Part shown: one piece after another, positions 52,924 through 61,593 of the stretch | How positions within the stretch are numbered: position 1 is the stretch's first letter | How the letters are laid out: each line of letters opens with the position of its first letter | Origin: Chthonomonadaceae bacterium | GTDB taxonomy: Bacteria > Armatimonadota > Chthonomonadetes > Chthonomonadales > Chthonomonadaceae | Assembly (NCBI GenBank): GCA_027450145.1 | Contig: DAIDKH010000002.1 | Coordinates: 26,256-90,255 of the forward strand | Length of the DNA: 64,000 bases | Reading direction: 5' to 3' | Program-made: the position numbers and the translations under genes | Notes under the pieces: generated by a model | What the model was told of the DNA's origin: nothing | Databases searched by the model: none | Seen by the model: the letters and a program-made list of their open reading frames with translations, nothing else

Positions 52924-54138
52924 TTACTGTAGAAAGTTGTTCCCCGCTACTGGCCTCAATCCCTTGCGAAGCTTACTAACTATGGAGAGCAGGAGCCGAT
53001 TGTTCGGTAAAAGCCTGCTTGCCATACCTAGATAGTAACTCGCCTTGTTATACTCGCCCATAGTTAGATAGAGTGTCCCTAATTCACGAGGATACTTTGC
53101 AACGTTTGGGTATAGGCTACACTTTACGGCCAGGGTCCGTTCGGTACCGGCAGCACGCTCAAGTACCGTCACATCGTCGCGCACCTTCGATGCCGTAGAA
53201 AGCTGGCCGTTCAATAGATAGGCACGCGAAAGCGTTTGTAATATTCTGATTTGATGAGGTATTAGTTTGGACGCCTCGACTAAAGCCTGAACTGCGGGCT
53301 TTGGTCGATCTAGGTGCAGATAAGCGCGTCCAAGACCGAAGTAAGCACCGCCGTTTATTGGCGCCAATTTTATTGAGGTTCGAAAATCTGCAAGTGCTGC
53401 AACGGCTCCGCCAGGTTGATTGGCACTCGCAAGGTCTGTGTAGCCCTTGAGGTTATAGGCCTCCGCATCATCGGGATCAATGGCAAGAATGTGATCCAGT
53501 TCTGGCCGCAGCTCGGTATAAAAGTAGCGGTTTGCTAACGCCTCCGCGTACATGTGCTGCGCCATTAGGTCATTAGGCTGCAGGCGTGCGAAGCGTTTCA
53601 AGTAGACAAGCAGTTTATCCTGGTCAATGCCGCTCTGCCGCGTCATAACGGTCGTTACTATGCCAAGTGCTGTAACGCAATCCTTGTCACGCTTAAGTTC
53701 ATTTTGGGCCTGTAAAAAGGCGTCCTTCTGGTCACCTAAACGAAAAAGACAGGCGGCTAGCCGGCAGTCTATATGAGGGCGCATTGGGGCATGGGCCTGA
53801 AGAAAGCGGAACTGCTCAGCCCCCTTACTCCACTGGTGAGTGTCGAGGTAGTACTCTCCCAGCATATCATGCACACCTGCGTTCATGGGAGATAACTGAA
53901 GTGCAGAGCGCCATTGCTGCTCTGCTGCAGGCCCGTTACCCACCGCAATGTCCTGGTAGGCTGCATCCAGATGTGCTTGCAGTGCCTCCCCGCGCCGCCA
54001 CGACCCATAAACGTGCACAATAACTGCTCCAGCAGCAATCAGGCAGGCAGCTGCAATGATTAGCCGCAGCCTGAAAGTATCGTGGCCCGGCCTTCCCACG
54101 CTCACCGGCGTTCTAGATGGTACCGAGGACTCTCCCAT
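52924..54138 (-). CDS. Membrane-anchored TPR protein
   Basis: A TPR protein of about 404 residues. One helix near the N-terminus (LIIAACLIAAGAVIVHVYG) anchors it. TPR units follow (AEQQWRSALQLSPMNAGVHDMLG, HILAIDPDDAEAYNLKGYTDLA, NGGAYFGLGRAYLHLDRPKPAV, LGTLYLTMGEYNKASYYLGMA). I used ATG 54138, 8 bases after the stop of the small upstream gene; a GTG at 54162 overlaps that gene by 17 bases and is also possible. It lies five bases before the CRTAC1-like gene, so the two are cotranscribed and probably work together outside or at the membrane. Confidence 0.8.
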   Translation of the reverse strand: MGESSVPSRTPVSVGRPGHDTFRLRLIIAAACLIAAGAVIVHVYGSWRRGEALQAHLDAAYQDIAVGNGPAAEQQWRSALQLSPMNAGVHDMLGEYYLDTHQWSKGAEQFRFLQAHAPMRPHIDCRLAACLFRLGDQKDAFLQAQNELKRDKDCVTALGIVTTVMTRQSGIDQDKLLVYLKRFARLQPNDLMAQHMYAEALANRYFYTELRPELDHILAIDPDDAEAYNLKGYTDLASANQPGGAVAALADFRTSIKLAPINGGAYFGLGRAYLHLDRPKPAVQALVEASKLIPHQIRILQTLSRAYLLNGQLSTASKVRDDVTVLERAAGTERTLAVKCSLYPNVAKYPRELGTLYLTMGEYNKASYYLGMASRLLPNNRLLLSIVSKLRKGLRPVAGNNFLQ

Positions 54139-54145
54139 AGCGTCT

Positions 54146-54355
54146 CTACTTACCACCGCCACCAGCCATTTGCTGCATCTGTTGTGGCGTAAATGGTGCT
54201 TGGCCAGGCTTTTGCTGCTTCAAATAAGCGTGCATCTGGTCCGTGAGATCAGCACCGGTGGCATGGCGAACATGAAGAATACCGGCCGTAATTGCCGCGA
54301 TTATCACTACAATCAACACCGAAATAACAACTGGTTGAGGCAATTTAGATAACAC
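54146..54355 (-). CDS. Small single-pass membrane protein
   Basis: A 69-residue protein from GTG 54355 with GGAGG 10 bases upstream. One helix (VVISVLIVVIIAAITAGIL) is followed by a short outer part rich in Gln, Pro and Gly (QQKPGQAPFTPQQMQQMAGG). It is the first of three genes (small protein, TPR, CRTAC1-like) on this strand. No function is known. Confidence 0.65.
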   Translation of the reverse strand: MLSKLPQPVVISVLIVVIIAAITAGILHVRHATGADLTDQMHAYLKQQKPGQAPFTPQQMQQMAGGGGK

Positions 54356-54380
54356 CTTTGTATGACCTCCAGTGATTTGG

Positions 54381-54415
54381 AGGGTTCAACCACACTACCC
54401 GGTTGGTCGAACCCT
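54381..54415. terminator. Hairpin after the prepilin gene
   Basis: AGGGTTCAACCA pairs with TTGGTCGAACCCT with one bulged C. It lies 12 bases after the prepilin stop on the minus strand. There is no clear T-run, so termination is probably partial. Confidence 0.55.
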
Positions 54416-54426
54416 CATGTTTAGGA

Positions 54427-55311
54427 TTAGTTGGCCTCTGGCGAGAAGTTTTGCGGATAGCCGTTCCAGAAACCGGTTGAGTCCTGGCACTCCCCGCTCG
54501 GATCGCTGAAAGTAGTCTCACCAGGAATTGGGTCTGTGGTTTGCCACTCGTTATGATCGATGGGCAAAATAGTTTGCGCCCAGGTCTGTGCTTTCACGTG
54601 ACCGTCGAAGAAAAGAAAGTTGCCCTTACCACCGGGTCCCGGCCATTTTACGTGGGTGAATATACCTGCCCGGTCGTAGGGATTGGACGAATTGGGATTA
54701 GAGTAGCCGTTCCACATCCACTGCGCATTTATGTCAGAGTCACCGCGTGTACCCTCAGCCACCATAATCGTACTGGCTGGCCGGGCAAGTTCTGCATCGT
54801 TCTCACTCAGTTGGCCGTCACTCGTTGCCCAGCTCACATTGGCAGGTGCCCAGGTGGATGCACAGCTGCTAAAGCCATAGCTCATGGGCATCTCACGATT
54901 TGGAGTAAATTGCCAACCTTCCGCATTTAGGGTTGTTAAGTCATTCCAACCCGTGCCTGCGGTGCCCGGCCCTGTCGGCTTTCCGTTCGGGTTTGAAGGA
55001 CATGAGAAGACGTCAAAGCTCTTAATGTAGGGTTGAACGACATTTCGCCACGTCATGACCGAGTTCGCCTCACCATGAAGCCCGTTCTCGAGAGCTACAC
55101 GAATAGGAGAAAACTGCTCGTCGTAGTCCTGAGTGTACATAAGCAGGGCTGTGCCTATCTGCTGCATGTTTGAAACACAAACAGTTTGGCGCGCCTTTTC
55201 TCTCGCCTGCGCAAAAACAGGGAAGAGAATCGCAGCAAGAATTGCAATGATTGCGATTACAACCAACAACTCGATAAGAGTAAAACCTTCGCGCCCATAG
55301 CCTGATTTCAT
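54427..55311 (-). CDS. DUF1559 prepilin-like protein
   Basis: A 294-residue protein with a type IV prepilin N-terminus: a short basic leader, then [20 protein letters not shown], cut before F with Glu5 present. [40 protein letters not shown] and, near the end, FLFFDGHVK are the DUF1559 H-X9-DG hallmark of the type expanded in Planctomycetes and Armatimonadota. TAGGAGGTCAC precedes the ATG. It lies 42 bases after the LacI-type regulator, on the same strand, so it may share its control. Role: pseudopilin or secreted fibre-like protein. Confidence 0.93.
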   Translation of the reverse strand: MKSGYGREGFTLIELLVVIAIIAILAAILFPVFAQAREKARQTVCVSNMQQIGTALLMYTQDYDEQFSPIRVALENGLHGEANSVMTWRNVVQPYIKSFDVFSCPSNPNGKPTGPGTAGTGWNDLTTLNAEGWQFTPNREMPMSYGFSSCASTWAPANVSWATSDGQLSENDAELARPASTIMVAEGTRGDSDINAQWMWNGYSNPNSSNPYDRAGIFTHVKWPGPGGKGNFLFFDGHVKAQTWAQTILPIDHNEWQTTDPIPGETTFSDPSGECQDSTGFWNGYPQNFSPEAN

Positions 55312-55353
55312 GTGACCTCCTAATTACCTCAATGGGAGAACACCCCCATTATT

Positions 55354-56403
55354 TTAGCGGGAACAAACCTTGCCCGTAGACTCGCGCACAATGAGTGCTG
55401 GTGAAAACAACCGTGGGGTTGCGGGGTAAACCTCGCCAGCAATTCTGCCCAAAAGCATTTGTGTTGCTTCTGCACCAATCATTTGCAGAGGTTGACGAAC
55501 GGTAGTAAGCGACGGTGTGACCATAGATGCAGTTGGTACATCGTCAAATCCTACTAGGGATAGCTCGTCAGGTATGGCAGCCCCTATACTTCTTGCGGCA
55601 CGGGCCACACCTGCTGCTATGGCGTCATTGCACGCAAAGATTGCAGTTGGCCGATCTTGCATGTTCCATAACGAGAGAAATGCACGTTCAGCCCCCTCGC
55701 CTGAATAATTACAACGAGCATATAACTGCCTGTCGGGCTGCAGACCAGCATCTCGCATCGCCGAGGTAAATGCATCAGTACGCAAGGCTGTACTGCTCAT
55801 ATCCGCTTCTCCAGTAATGAGAGCAATTCGTGAGTGACCCAGATGTATCAGATGCCGTACAACAAGTTCAACGCCGGCGCGGTTATCCACATCGGCGGAG
55901 GGAATATTAAGGACTTCAGCTTCACAGGCGACCGCCGCAAGTGGTATTCCCAATGCGCTAAGGCCACTTAAGATATCTGCGGTCGCAGGTGGTGCAATCA
56001 CCAGAACTCCATCGGTGCGACCGTCACGAAACAGTGGTGCGCTAACCTTTGCACTAACCCACCCCTGAGTGTAGATGGTGACGCAGTGCCCAGCATCGCC
56101 TGCTGCCTCTAATACACCTTGTAAGATTCCCGTCATATAGGGGTTAGTGACGTAATCGGTGGAACCGGCGGCGACACCAAAAAGGATACCAATGGCCTGC
56201 GTTCGCTTCTGCGCCAAACCCCGCGCCATGGCGTTTGGAACATAACTAAGATTAGCAGCGGCGCGAATTACCCTCTCGCGCGTTGCCTCGGACACTCGCG
56301 TATTAGAGCGGCTGCCGTTCAGCACCACGGAAGCCGTGTTACAGCTTACACCTGCATCGCGTGCGACATCTTGCAGAGTTGGTGGTTTGTTGTGACTGGT
56401 CAT
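55354..56403 (-). CDS. LacI-family transcriptional regulator
   Basis: A 349-residue regulator. The helix-turn-helix TLQDVARDAGVSCNTASVVLNG and hinge helix YVPNAMARGLAQKRTQAIGILFG are followed by a periplasmic-binding-type sugar-sensing domain (HLIHLGHSRIALITGEADMS, PTAIFACNDAIAAGVARAARSIG, LSLVGFDDVPTASMVTPSLTTVRQP). The start has no clear Shine-Dalgarno. A perfect 18-bp palindrome of LacI type lies 28 bases upstream, pointing to autoregulation. The ligand is probably a sugar. Confidence 0.95.
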   Translation of the reverse strand: MTSHNKPPTLQDVARDAGVSCNTASVVLNGSRSNTRVSEATRERVIRAAANLSYVPNAMARGLAQKRTQAIGILFGVAAGSTDYVTNPYMTGILQGVLEAAGDAGHCVTIYTQGWVSAKVSAPLFRDGRTDGVLVIAPPATADILSGLSALGIPLAAVACEAEVLNIPSADVDNRAGVELVVRHLIHLGHSRIALITGEADMSSTALRTDAFTSAMRDAGLQPDRQLYARCNYSGEGAERAFLSLWNMQDRPTAIFACNDAIAAGVARAARSIGAAIPDELSLVGFDDVPTASMVTPSLTTVRQPLQMIGAEATQMLLGRIAGEVYPATPRLFSPALIVRESTGKVCSR

Positions 56404-56430
56404 TTGAATATAAACGGCTTAACTGTGGCG

Positions 56431-56448
56431 TGACTAAGCGCTTAGTCA
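56431..56448. promoter_or_regulatory. LacI-type operator, 18-bp perfect palindrome
   Basis: TGACTAAGCGCTTAGTCA is a perfect palindrome with the central CpG typical of LacI-family operators. It lies 28 bases upstream of the LacI-type gene. The rest of the gap to 56714 shows no gene. Confidence 0.75.
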
Positions 56449-56714
56449 TGTAATTGTTAGGATTATATCGCAATTTTTCTTGCTTGTCAAGCAAAAAAAC
56501 ACGATCGATGTTGCAACTTCCACTGTTTTTAAGTCAGGTAGTTGCATACACGGCACGCTGTACACTTTGCAACCGTGGTTTTAATGTAACCGCTTGCAAT
56601 AGGCAACCGTAGTCTTACTATCAGTCTCTAGGCAATCGGCTTGGAGATACGGGCTGTGAAGGTGCAATGTTGTGACAACGTAACCTTCCTACTCACCCTA
56701 TTAAGGAGTTTTAA

Positions 56715-57359
56715 ATGACGAAAATGTCAAGGAGCAAGATAAGTGCTGTTTCAGTGGCCGCTGGCGTATGCCTTGTAGTTGCATTGCTATGGATCCCTGC
56801 CATTCTTGTGTATTGGAATAGTGGCAGGAACGCTTTCGGTACCGATAATACACAACCAATTCTCGTGTCAATGCAGAAGTTGGGTGACCTTCACACTGCG
56901 CGCGTTTCGCTTAAGCAGGAAGTAGATCAAAACACATACAAGGAGGCGAGAGGATGGATGCGCGCAGTACCAGGTGTTAACTGGCTGGTTGAATCCGCAA
57001 CACGAAACCAGGCGATAGTGATTGCTGATGCCTCGGTGGAGGCAGGAGTAAACCTGGCCCAACTGACGGCTTCCGACGTAAACAGCAGCGTGATCAACGG
57101 TGTAAAAACCATAACAGTTCATCTACCACCTGTACAGATTTATCGGCCTAATGTTACGCTCCACGTGGTCAGTCAATCCGGTTCTTTTTTCTACAACGAC
57201 GAAAACATCGTTCCTCAGGCGCAGGCTCATGCCATGGCTCTCTTTAGAAGTGAGGCAGAGCAGATGCACTTAAGACAAATAGCCCGCACTCAGGCAATAA
57301 AACAGCTTATGGGCCTAACGTCTAAGTTTGGAGTTAAGAACGTCAATTTCGTGTTCTAG
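56715..57359 (+). CDS. DUF4230-like membrane-anchored protein
   Basis: A 214-residue protein with one N-terminal helix (AVSVAAGVCLVVALLWIPAILVYW) and an outer domain that resembles DUF4230: LVSMQKLGDLHTARVSLKQEV, VIADASVEAGVNLAQL, TITVHLPPVQIYRPNV, AQAHAMALFRSEAEQMHLRQIARTQAIKQLMGL. The family function is unknown. AAGGAG lies 7 bases before the ATG. It is divergent from the LacI gene. Confidence 0.7.
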   Translation: MTKMSRSKISAVSVAAGVCLVVALLWIPAILVYWNSGRNAFGTDNTQPILVSMQKLGDLHTARVSLKQEVDQNTYKEARGWMRAVPGVNWLVESATRNQAIVIADASVEAGVNLAQLTASDVNSSVINGVKTITVHLPPVQIYRPNVTLHVVSQSGSFFYNDENIVPQAQAHAMALFRSEAEQMHLRQIARTQAIKQLMGLTSKFGVKNVNFVF

Positions 57360-57585
57360 AGGAATCAAACATAACAACCTTTCCCGTTACGATCACCGAC
57401 AACACATGGTAAGTTACCCGGTAAATCATGGAATAACCCCGTATAACTGTTGGTTTGTCCCTTAATCTACCGATTTTAGATAGTAACCACCACCGTTTTA
57501 AGAACATCAGGCGATTCAGTTCGTCAAGTAGAACAAGGGTGATTGTAAATTGATTGCTGCTCACAGCAACGCACGGAGAGGACGA

Positions 57586-58152
57586 ATGAAAATTGCTAAG
57601 GAAAGCTGGATCCTAATTGGGATCGGAATTGCAGACTTGGTGAGTACCATCGTGTTTATTCAACACCACGGTGCCCAGGAAGCGAACCCACTGTTCAGAC
57701 ACTATTGGAATATGGGAGTTCCGGCATTTGTAGTGGCCAAACTTGTATGCCTACTCGGCCCAGTTCTGGTGATGGAGTGGGCCAGACAGCGCAATCCAGG
57801 TTTTGTGAGGTTTGCTTTACGAACTGCCATTGCCAGCTACATATTTGTATACGGCGTTGGGTTTATGCGCCTTAACAGTCATGCAAATGACGCGCAGGCA
57901 GCAACCAACATTACTCCAATCACTGCTGCTCAGCAGATGAATGTGGAACTCGCCGCTATGAGATGGAAGTCACACCTGCGCCACATCACAGACGGCGGGA
58001 CATCACTTGCCTGGCAATCAATCGCACTCACTGCGTCTGCCTTTCACTCGGGGCGGCTCGTCACCGAACACTCGAACGCAAAGGCTGAGCACGAAAGCGC
58101 ATTGGCAGACCCAGTCCAATTGGCATACCAGCCCGACCAATCGACACGGTGA
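57586..58152 (+). CDS. DUF5658-like membrane protein
   Basis: A 188-residue protein from ATG 57586 with GGAGAGGACGA upstream. Helices are WILIGIGIADLVSTIVFI (with the D..ST and QEANPLFRHYW pattern seen in DUF5658 proteins), VVAKLVCLLGPVLVMEW and TAIASYIFVYGVGF. The C-terminal 90 residues are polar. Function is unknown. Confidence 0.65.
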   Translation: MKIAKESWILIGIGIADLVSTIVFIQHHGAQEANPLFRHYWNMGVPAFVVAKLVCLLGPVLVMEWARQRNPGFVRFALRTAIASYIFVYGVGFMRLNSHANDAQAATNITPITAAQQMNVELAAMRWKSHLRHITDGGTSLAWQSIALTASAFHSGRLVTEHSNAKAEHESALADPVQLAYQPDQSTR

Positions 58153-58180
58153 ATTTGGTTATCCTGCAGCCGTTTAACTT

Positions 58181-58210
58181 GAGGGCTTACCAACTGATTG
58201 GTATGCCCTC
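58181..58210. terminator. Hairpin between convergent genes
   Basis: GAGGGCTTACCAA pairs with TTGGTATGCCCTC with one mismatch around CTGA. It lies between the DUF5658-like gene and the convergent cold-shock gene, without a T-run. Confidence 0.55.
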
Positions 58211-58216
58211 TGCAGG

Positions 58217-58423
58217 CTAGTGGCTTTCTAGGTAGACGTTTTTTGCCTGGCGCCCCTTCGGTGTCTCTATGTCATCGTATTTGACCTGCTGGCCCTCGCG
58301 CAAAGTTTTGAAACCATCGCTCATTATTACAGAGTAATGTACAAATACGTCAGCGCCATCCTCGGCTGTTATAAAGCCATACCCCTTGGCGTCATTGAAC
58401 CACTTTACTTTGCCAGTAGACAT
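58217..58423 (-). CDS. Cold-shock protein (CspA family)
   Basis: A 68-residue single cold-shock domain that binds RNA and single-stranded [34 protein letters not shown] has both RNP motifs (KGYGFI and DVFVHY, the Ser-Ala often seen after H being YS here), and [17 protein letters not shown] ends it. ATG 58423 is used; a GTG two codons earlier has AGGAG at better spacing. Confidence 0.93.
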   Translation of the reverse strand: MSTGKVKWFNDAKGYGFITAEDGADVFVHYSVIMSDGFKTLREGQQVKYDDIETPKGRQAKNVYLESH

Positions 58424-58826
58424 TATCACGATACTTCTCCTAACGCGCGTTTTGGATTGCCAACGCCGCCAACATTTGAACCGTATGCGGCAGTTTAGTT
58501 GCACCACAGGAGAAAATGCACAAGCCATGCCATTTTTTGACAACAGTTGCTCTCTTATGCGTAATATAGTGACAATACTGGGTTTTAAAATGAAAAACTA
58601 GTGCTTATACTTGCACAGTGACCCACGGGCTACATTTGCTATTAGTACTTAAACACGTTAAAGAATCTAGCGGAATTTCAGGAAAATGAAAAGACATACC
58701 CGCGGCTTTTGTTATTCTGTGTAGTAATATGTAATTAGGAAGTAGACATGGTATAAGTAGACGTACATATGACTATAACACCATGATTTTGGCATTACTG
58801 CACTTTTGGTAAGGAGTTAACGGACT
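58424..58826. other. 403-base intergenic stretch between divergent genes
   Basis: This AT-rich gap must hold promoters for the cold-shock gene and the Fe-S carrier gene. I could not find a -35/-10 pair I would defend. No small gene is supported. Confidence 0.5.
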
Positions 58827-59237
58827 ATGGCGGCTTTAGATTCGGTAGTTTCGACTGGCGGTATTGAATTGTCGGAGCGCGCGGCTCAGGAGATTGTGTC
58901 TCTTCTAGAACAGCAGGGCAAGCAGAATTCTGCGCTTCGCGTATTTGTTCAGGGTGGCGGTTGCAGCGGCCTCAACTACGGCATGGCTATCGACGATGAG
59001 GTAGAAGAGGATGATTTTACATTTGAGTGCCATGGGGTAAAGGTTGTTGTCGACCCTGTAAGCCTTGAGTATGTAAAGGGCTCCTCGGTAGATTATGTAG
59101 AGGACGTAATGGGCGGCGGATTTAAGATTGACAACCCGAATGCCGTTAGATCTTGTGGCTGTGGCAGTTCGTTCTCAACCGATGACAGCCCAGAAGCATC
59201 CTCCGGTGGCTGTGGTTCCGGATGTGGTTGTCACTAG
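58827..59237 (+). CDS. A-type Fe-S carrier (IscA/ErpA/HesB family) with Cys-rich tail
   Basis: A 136-residue protein that carries Fe-S clusters to target enzymes. LSERAAQEIVSLLEQQ, LRVFVQGGGCSGLNYGMA with Cys46, VVVDPVSLEYVKGSSVDYV, and AVRSCGCGSSF with Cys110 and Cys112 give the three cluster ligands. The family ends soon after; here about 20 residues follow with Cys129, Cys133 and Cys135 and a final His in GGCGSGCGCH. AAGGAG lies before the ATG. A clear terminator follows, so it is monocistronic. Confidence 0.93.
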   Translation: MAALDSVVSTGGIELSERAAQEIVSLLEQQGKQNSALRVFVQGGGCSGLNYGMAIDDEVEEDDFTFECHGVKVVVDPVSLEYVKGSSVDYVEDVMGGGFKIDNPNAVRSCGCGSSFSTDDSPEASSGGCGSGCGCH

Positions 59238-59267
59238 ATTCTAGCTCTTAGGTTTTAAGTTCAAAGT

Positions 59268-59312
59268 GCCGGTGTAAGGATTATCGAGAGTCCTTACACC
59301 GGCTGTCTTTTT
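59268..59312 (+). terminator. Intrinsic terminator after the Fe-S carrier gene
   Basis: GCCGGTGTAAGGA pairs perfectly with TCCTTACACCGGC around a 10-base loop, followed by TGTCTTTTT. Confidence 0.9.
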
Positions 59313-59450
59313 GCTTACCCATCTCATGTATCAGTATTTCAGTGTGCAGGGGGCCGAGCACTGCAGAGTTAAGCAGGACAAATGTCGATCAATCTTTAAT
59401 CGATAGGTACAGACTGTAAACATTGTGGAGTCGATTGAAGGACGTTTAAA

Positions 59451-60269
59451 ATGCGCGTGATGATATGGTGCGATATGGAAGGCGTTGCAGGAGTAACCGT
59501 GTGGGCGCAAGTAGATGGCGGCGCTGCGCTGTACGAAGAGGGTCGCCGGTTATACACTCAAGAAATTAACGCCGCCGTTCGGGGATGTAAGCGAGCCGGT
59601 GCTGACGAAATCGTAGTTGTTGATGGCCACGGTGCAGGAGGCGCTTGGCAATTCAAGAGCCTGATCCCTGCGGATCTGGAGAGTGGCGCGGAATACGTGC
59701 TAGGGTATCCTTGGGCGCGATATATAGAACCGCTTCAACAGGGGTGCGATGCCGTGTTGTTTGTAGGCGCTCACGCAATGGCAGGAACCTCCGACGGAAT
59801 ACTTTGTCACACTGTGTCCAATCAGGCCTGGTATAACGCGAGAATCAACGGAACACTGGTCGGCGAGTCTGGAATTATCAGTGCAATCTGTGGTGACTTT
59901 GAGGCCCCTGTAGTCTTTGCTTCAGGCGATGCGGCAACGTGTCGCGAGGTCAATGAGCTTATAGGAGACAAATGCGTTACCGCAGCCGTGAAGACGGCCC
60001 TGGGTCGCTACAGCGCTCGTCATTTACCAGCAGTAGACGCATGTGCAATGATTGAAGGTCGAGTTTACTCGGCGCTTGCCAATCACAATTGGCCCGCACC
60101 CCTCAAGTTTACCAATCCTGTAACCTTCGAGGTCGAACTCGCTACGCCAGATCGCGCTAATGACTTCCGTGGGCGAAACGGCGTTACCATCGCCGGTCCC
60201 CGGCTGATTAGGTCCACTGCGGATTCGTTTTGGCATGCATGGGATCAATTTTGGCCGTACGGTGGCTGA
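59451..60269 (+). CDS. M55-family D-aminopeptidase (DppA-like)
   Basis: A 272-residue zinc aminopeptidase. The metal-site residues appear as WCDMEGVAG, VVDGHGAGG and FVGAHAMAG; EINAAVRGCKRAGADEI and NGTLVGESGIISAICGDFEAPVVFASGD follow the DppA pattern. The family releases N-terminal D-amino acids from short peptides such as those of the cell wall. GAAGGACG lies before the ATG. It starts a plus-strand run with two sugar-acid dehydratase-like genes and a large peptidase, suggesting uptake and breakdown of wall-derived or mixed sugar-peptide material. Confidence 0.9.
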   Translation: MRVMIWCDMEGVAGVTVWAQVDGGAALYEEGRRLYTQEINAAVRGCKRAGADEIVVVDGHGAGGAWQFKSLIPADLESGAEYVLGYPWARYIEPLQQGCDAVLFVGAHAMAGTSDGILCHTVSNQAWYNARINGTLVGESGIISAICGDFEAPVVFASGDAATCREVNELIGDKCVTAAVKTALGRYSARHLPAVDACAMIEGRVYSALANHNWPAPLKFTNPVTFEVELATPDRANDFRGRNGVTIAGPRLIRSTADSFWHAWDQFWPYGG

Positions 60270-60355
60270 TTTCTCCTCGTCGTCTACGCTATTCTAACTA
60301 CAATTTCATTCGGACGTGAGTGTCATCCCAACGATGTGCAGAAAGTGGTACTACC

Positions 60356-61534
60356 ATGAAAATCACTGCTATTGAGACCCATGTATGCAATGCTCGTATG
60401 CGCAACTGGGTATTCGTCAAGGTGTTAACCGATCAACCCGGTCTTTGGGGTTGGGGCGAAGCGACACTCGAGTGGCACACTCGGTCGGTTGTTGGCGCAA
60501 TTGAGGACCTTACCCCACTGCTAATAGGTGAAGATCCACGGCGAGTCGAGTACCTGTGGCAAAAGATGTACAGGCAGCACTTCTGGCACGGAAACGGAAT
60601 TGTGCGAGGAACTGCAATTTCGGGTATAGACATCGCGCTTTGGGATATCCTGGGAAAGGTACACAATGTCCCCGTCCATCAACTCTGGGGTGGACCTGTT
60701 CGAGACACAATAAGGTTATATTGTCATTTAGGGGGCGGTCGGATGGAGGATTTTTACGAGACCAATCCGGCGGATGCAGGTCGCTTTGCAGATCTCGCAC
60801 TAGCGGCGGTACAGGAAGGATTTACCGCCTTCAAGACCATGGCTGTACCGTGGACGATGCCCATAGAAGGCCGCAGACCAGTGGAATACGCTACGAGATG
60901 CGTGCGTGCGATGCGAGAGGCTGTTGGCGATGGCATTGACATTATGGTGGACTGCCATGCTCGCCCCTCCCCGAGGATGGGTCTGCTGTTTGCCCGGGCG
61001 CTAGAGGAGTTTGGCCTATACTGGTTTGAAGAGCCTTGCTGGCCGGAGACTGTAGATGCGATTGCGGACGTACAGCGGGCGGTATCCACGCCTATAGCGT
61101 CCGGAGAACGACTGGTGAGCCAATACTCTGTTCGTGAGTACCTGGAAAAGCGTGCCGTAAGCATTCTGCAATGCGACATAACTCATGTTGGTGGACTAAC
61201 TGAAATGCGCAGAATCTCTGCCATGGCCGACGCCTACAGAGTAGCGCTGGCGCCTCATAATCCACAAGGCCCTGTAAGTACCGCCGCATCACTGGAGTTT
61301 GGATTTAGTGCCCCATCCTACATCATTTGCGAGTCAGTGCATAACGACGTGCCGTGGCGGCAGGACGTTGTGCAGGAAGGTTTCACCGTTGAGACCCAAG
61401 GGAGATTAGTACGTCCTTCCAATCGACCGGGATTGGGTATTGAAATCAATGAGGCAGCGGTGAGGGCGCATCCATTCCAACAAGAAATTCCTCAGACCGT
61501 GAAGTACACCGACGGTAGTGTTGGAGATTGGTAG
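60356..61534 (+). CDS. Enolase-superfamily (mandelate racemase/DgoD-like) dehydratase
   Basis: A 392-residue enzyme from ATG 60356 ([12 protein letters not shown]). The N-terminal lid has [30 protein letters not shown] and [26 protein letters not shown]. In the barrel, metal ligands lie in IMVDCHAR (Asp), [10 protein letters not shown] (Glu) and ASGERLVSQ (Glu), and [11 protein letters not shown] carries the catalytic His. The ending [12 protein letters not shown] is DgoD-like. Sugar-acid dehydration is likely, but CHARPS replaces FHGRVS of true galactonate dehydratase, so the substrate may differ from that of the gene at 63213. Confidence 0.85.
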   Translation: MKITAIETHVCNARMRNWVFVKVLTDQPGLWGWGEATLEWHTRSVVGAIEDLTPLLIGEDPRRVEYLWQKMYRQHFWHGNGIVRGTAISGIDIALWDILGKVHNVPVHQLWGGPVRDTIRLYCHLGGGRMEDFYETNPADAGRFADLALAAVQEGFTAFKTMAVPWTMPIEGRRPVEYATRCVRAMREAVGDGIDIMVDCHARPSPRMGLLFARALEEFGLYWFEEPCWPETVDAIADVQRAVSTPIASGERLVSQYSVREYLEKRAVSILQCDITHVGGLTEMRRISAMADAYRVALAPHNPQGPVSTAASLEFGFSAPSYIICESVHNDVPWRQDVVQEGFTVETQGRLVRPSNRPGLGIEINEAAVRAHPFQQEIPQTVKYTDGSVGDW

Positions 61535-61593
61535 ACAATGCAACTCTATCATCCAATAACGGTTAAAATTAAATTTGTAGAAGGCTGAAGAAT

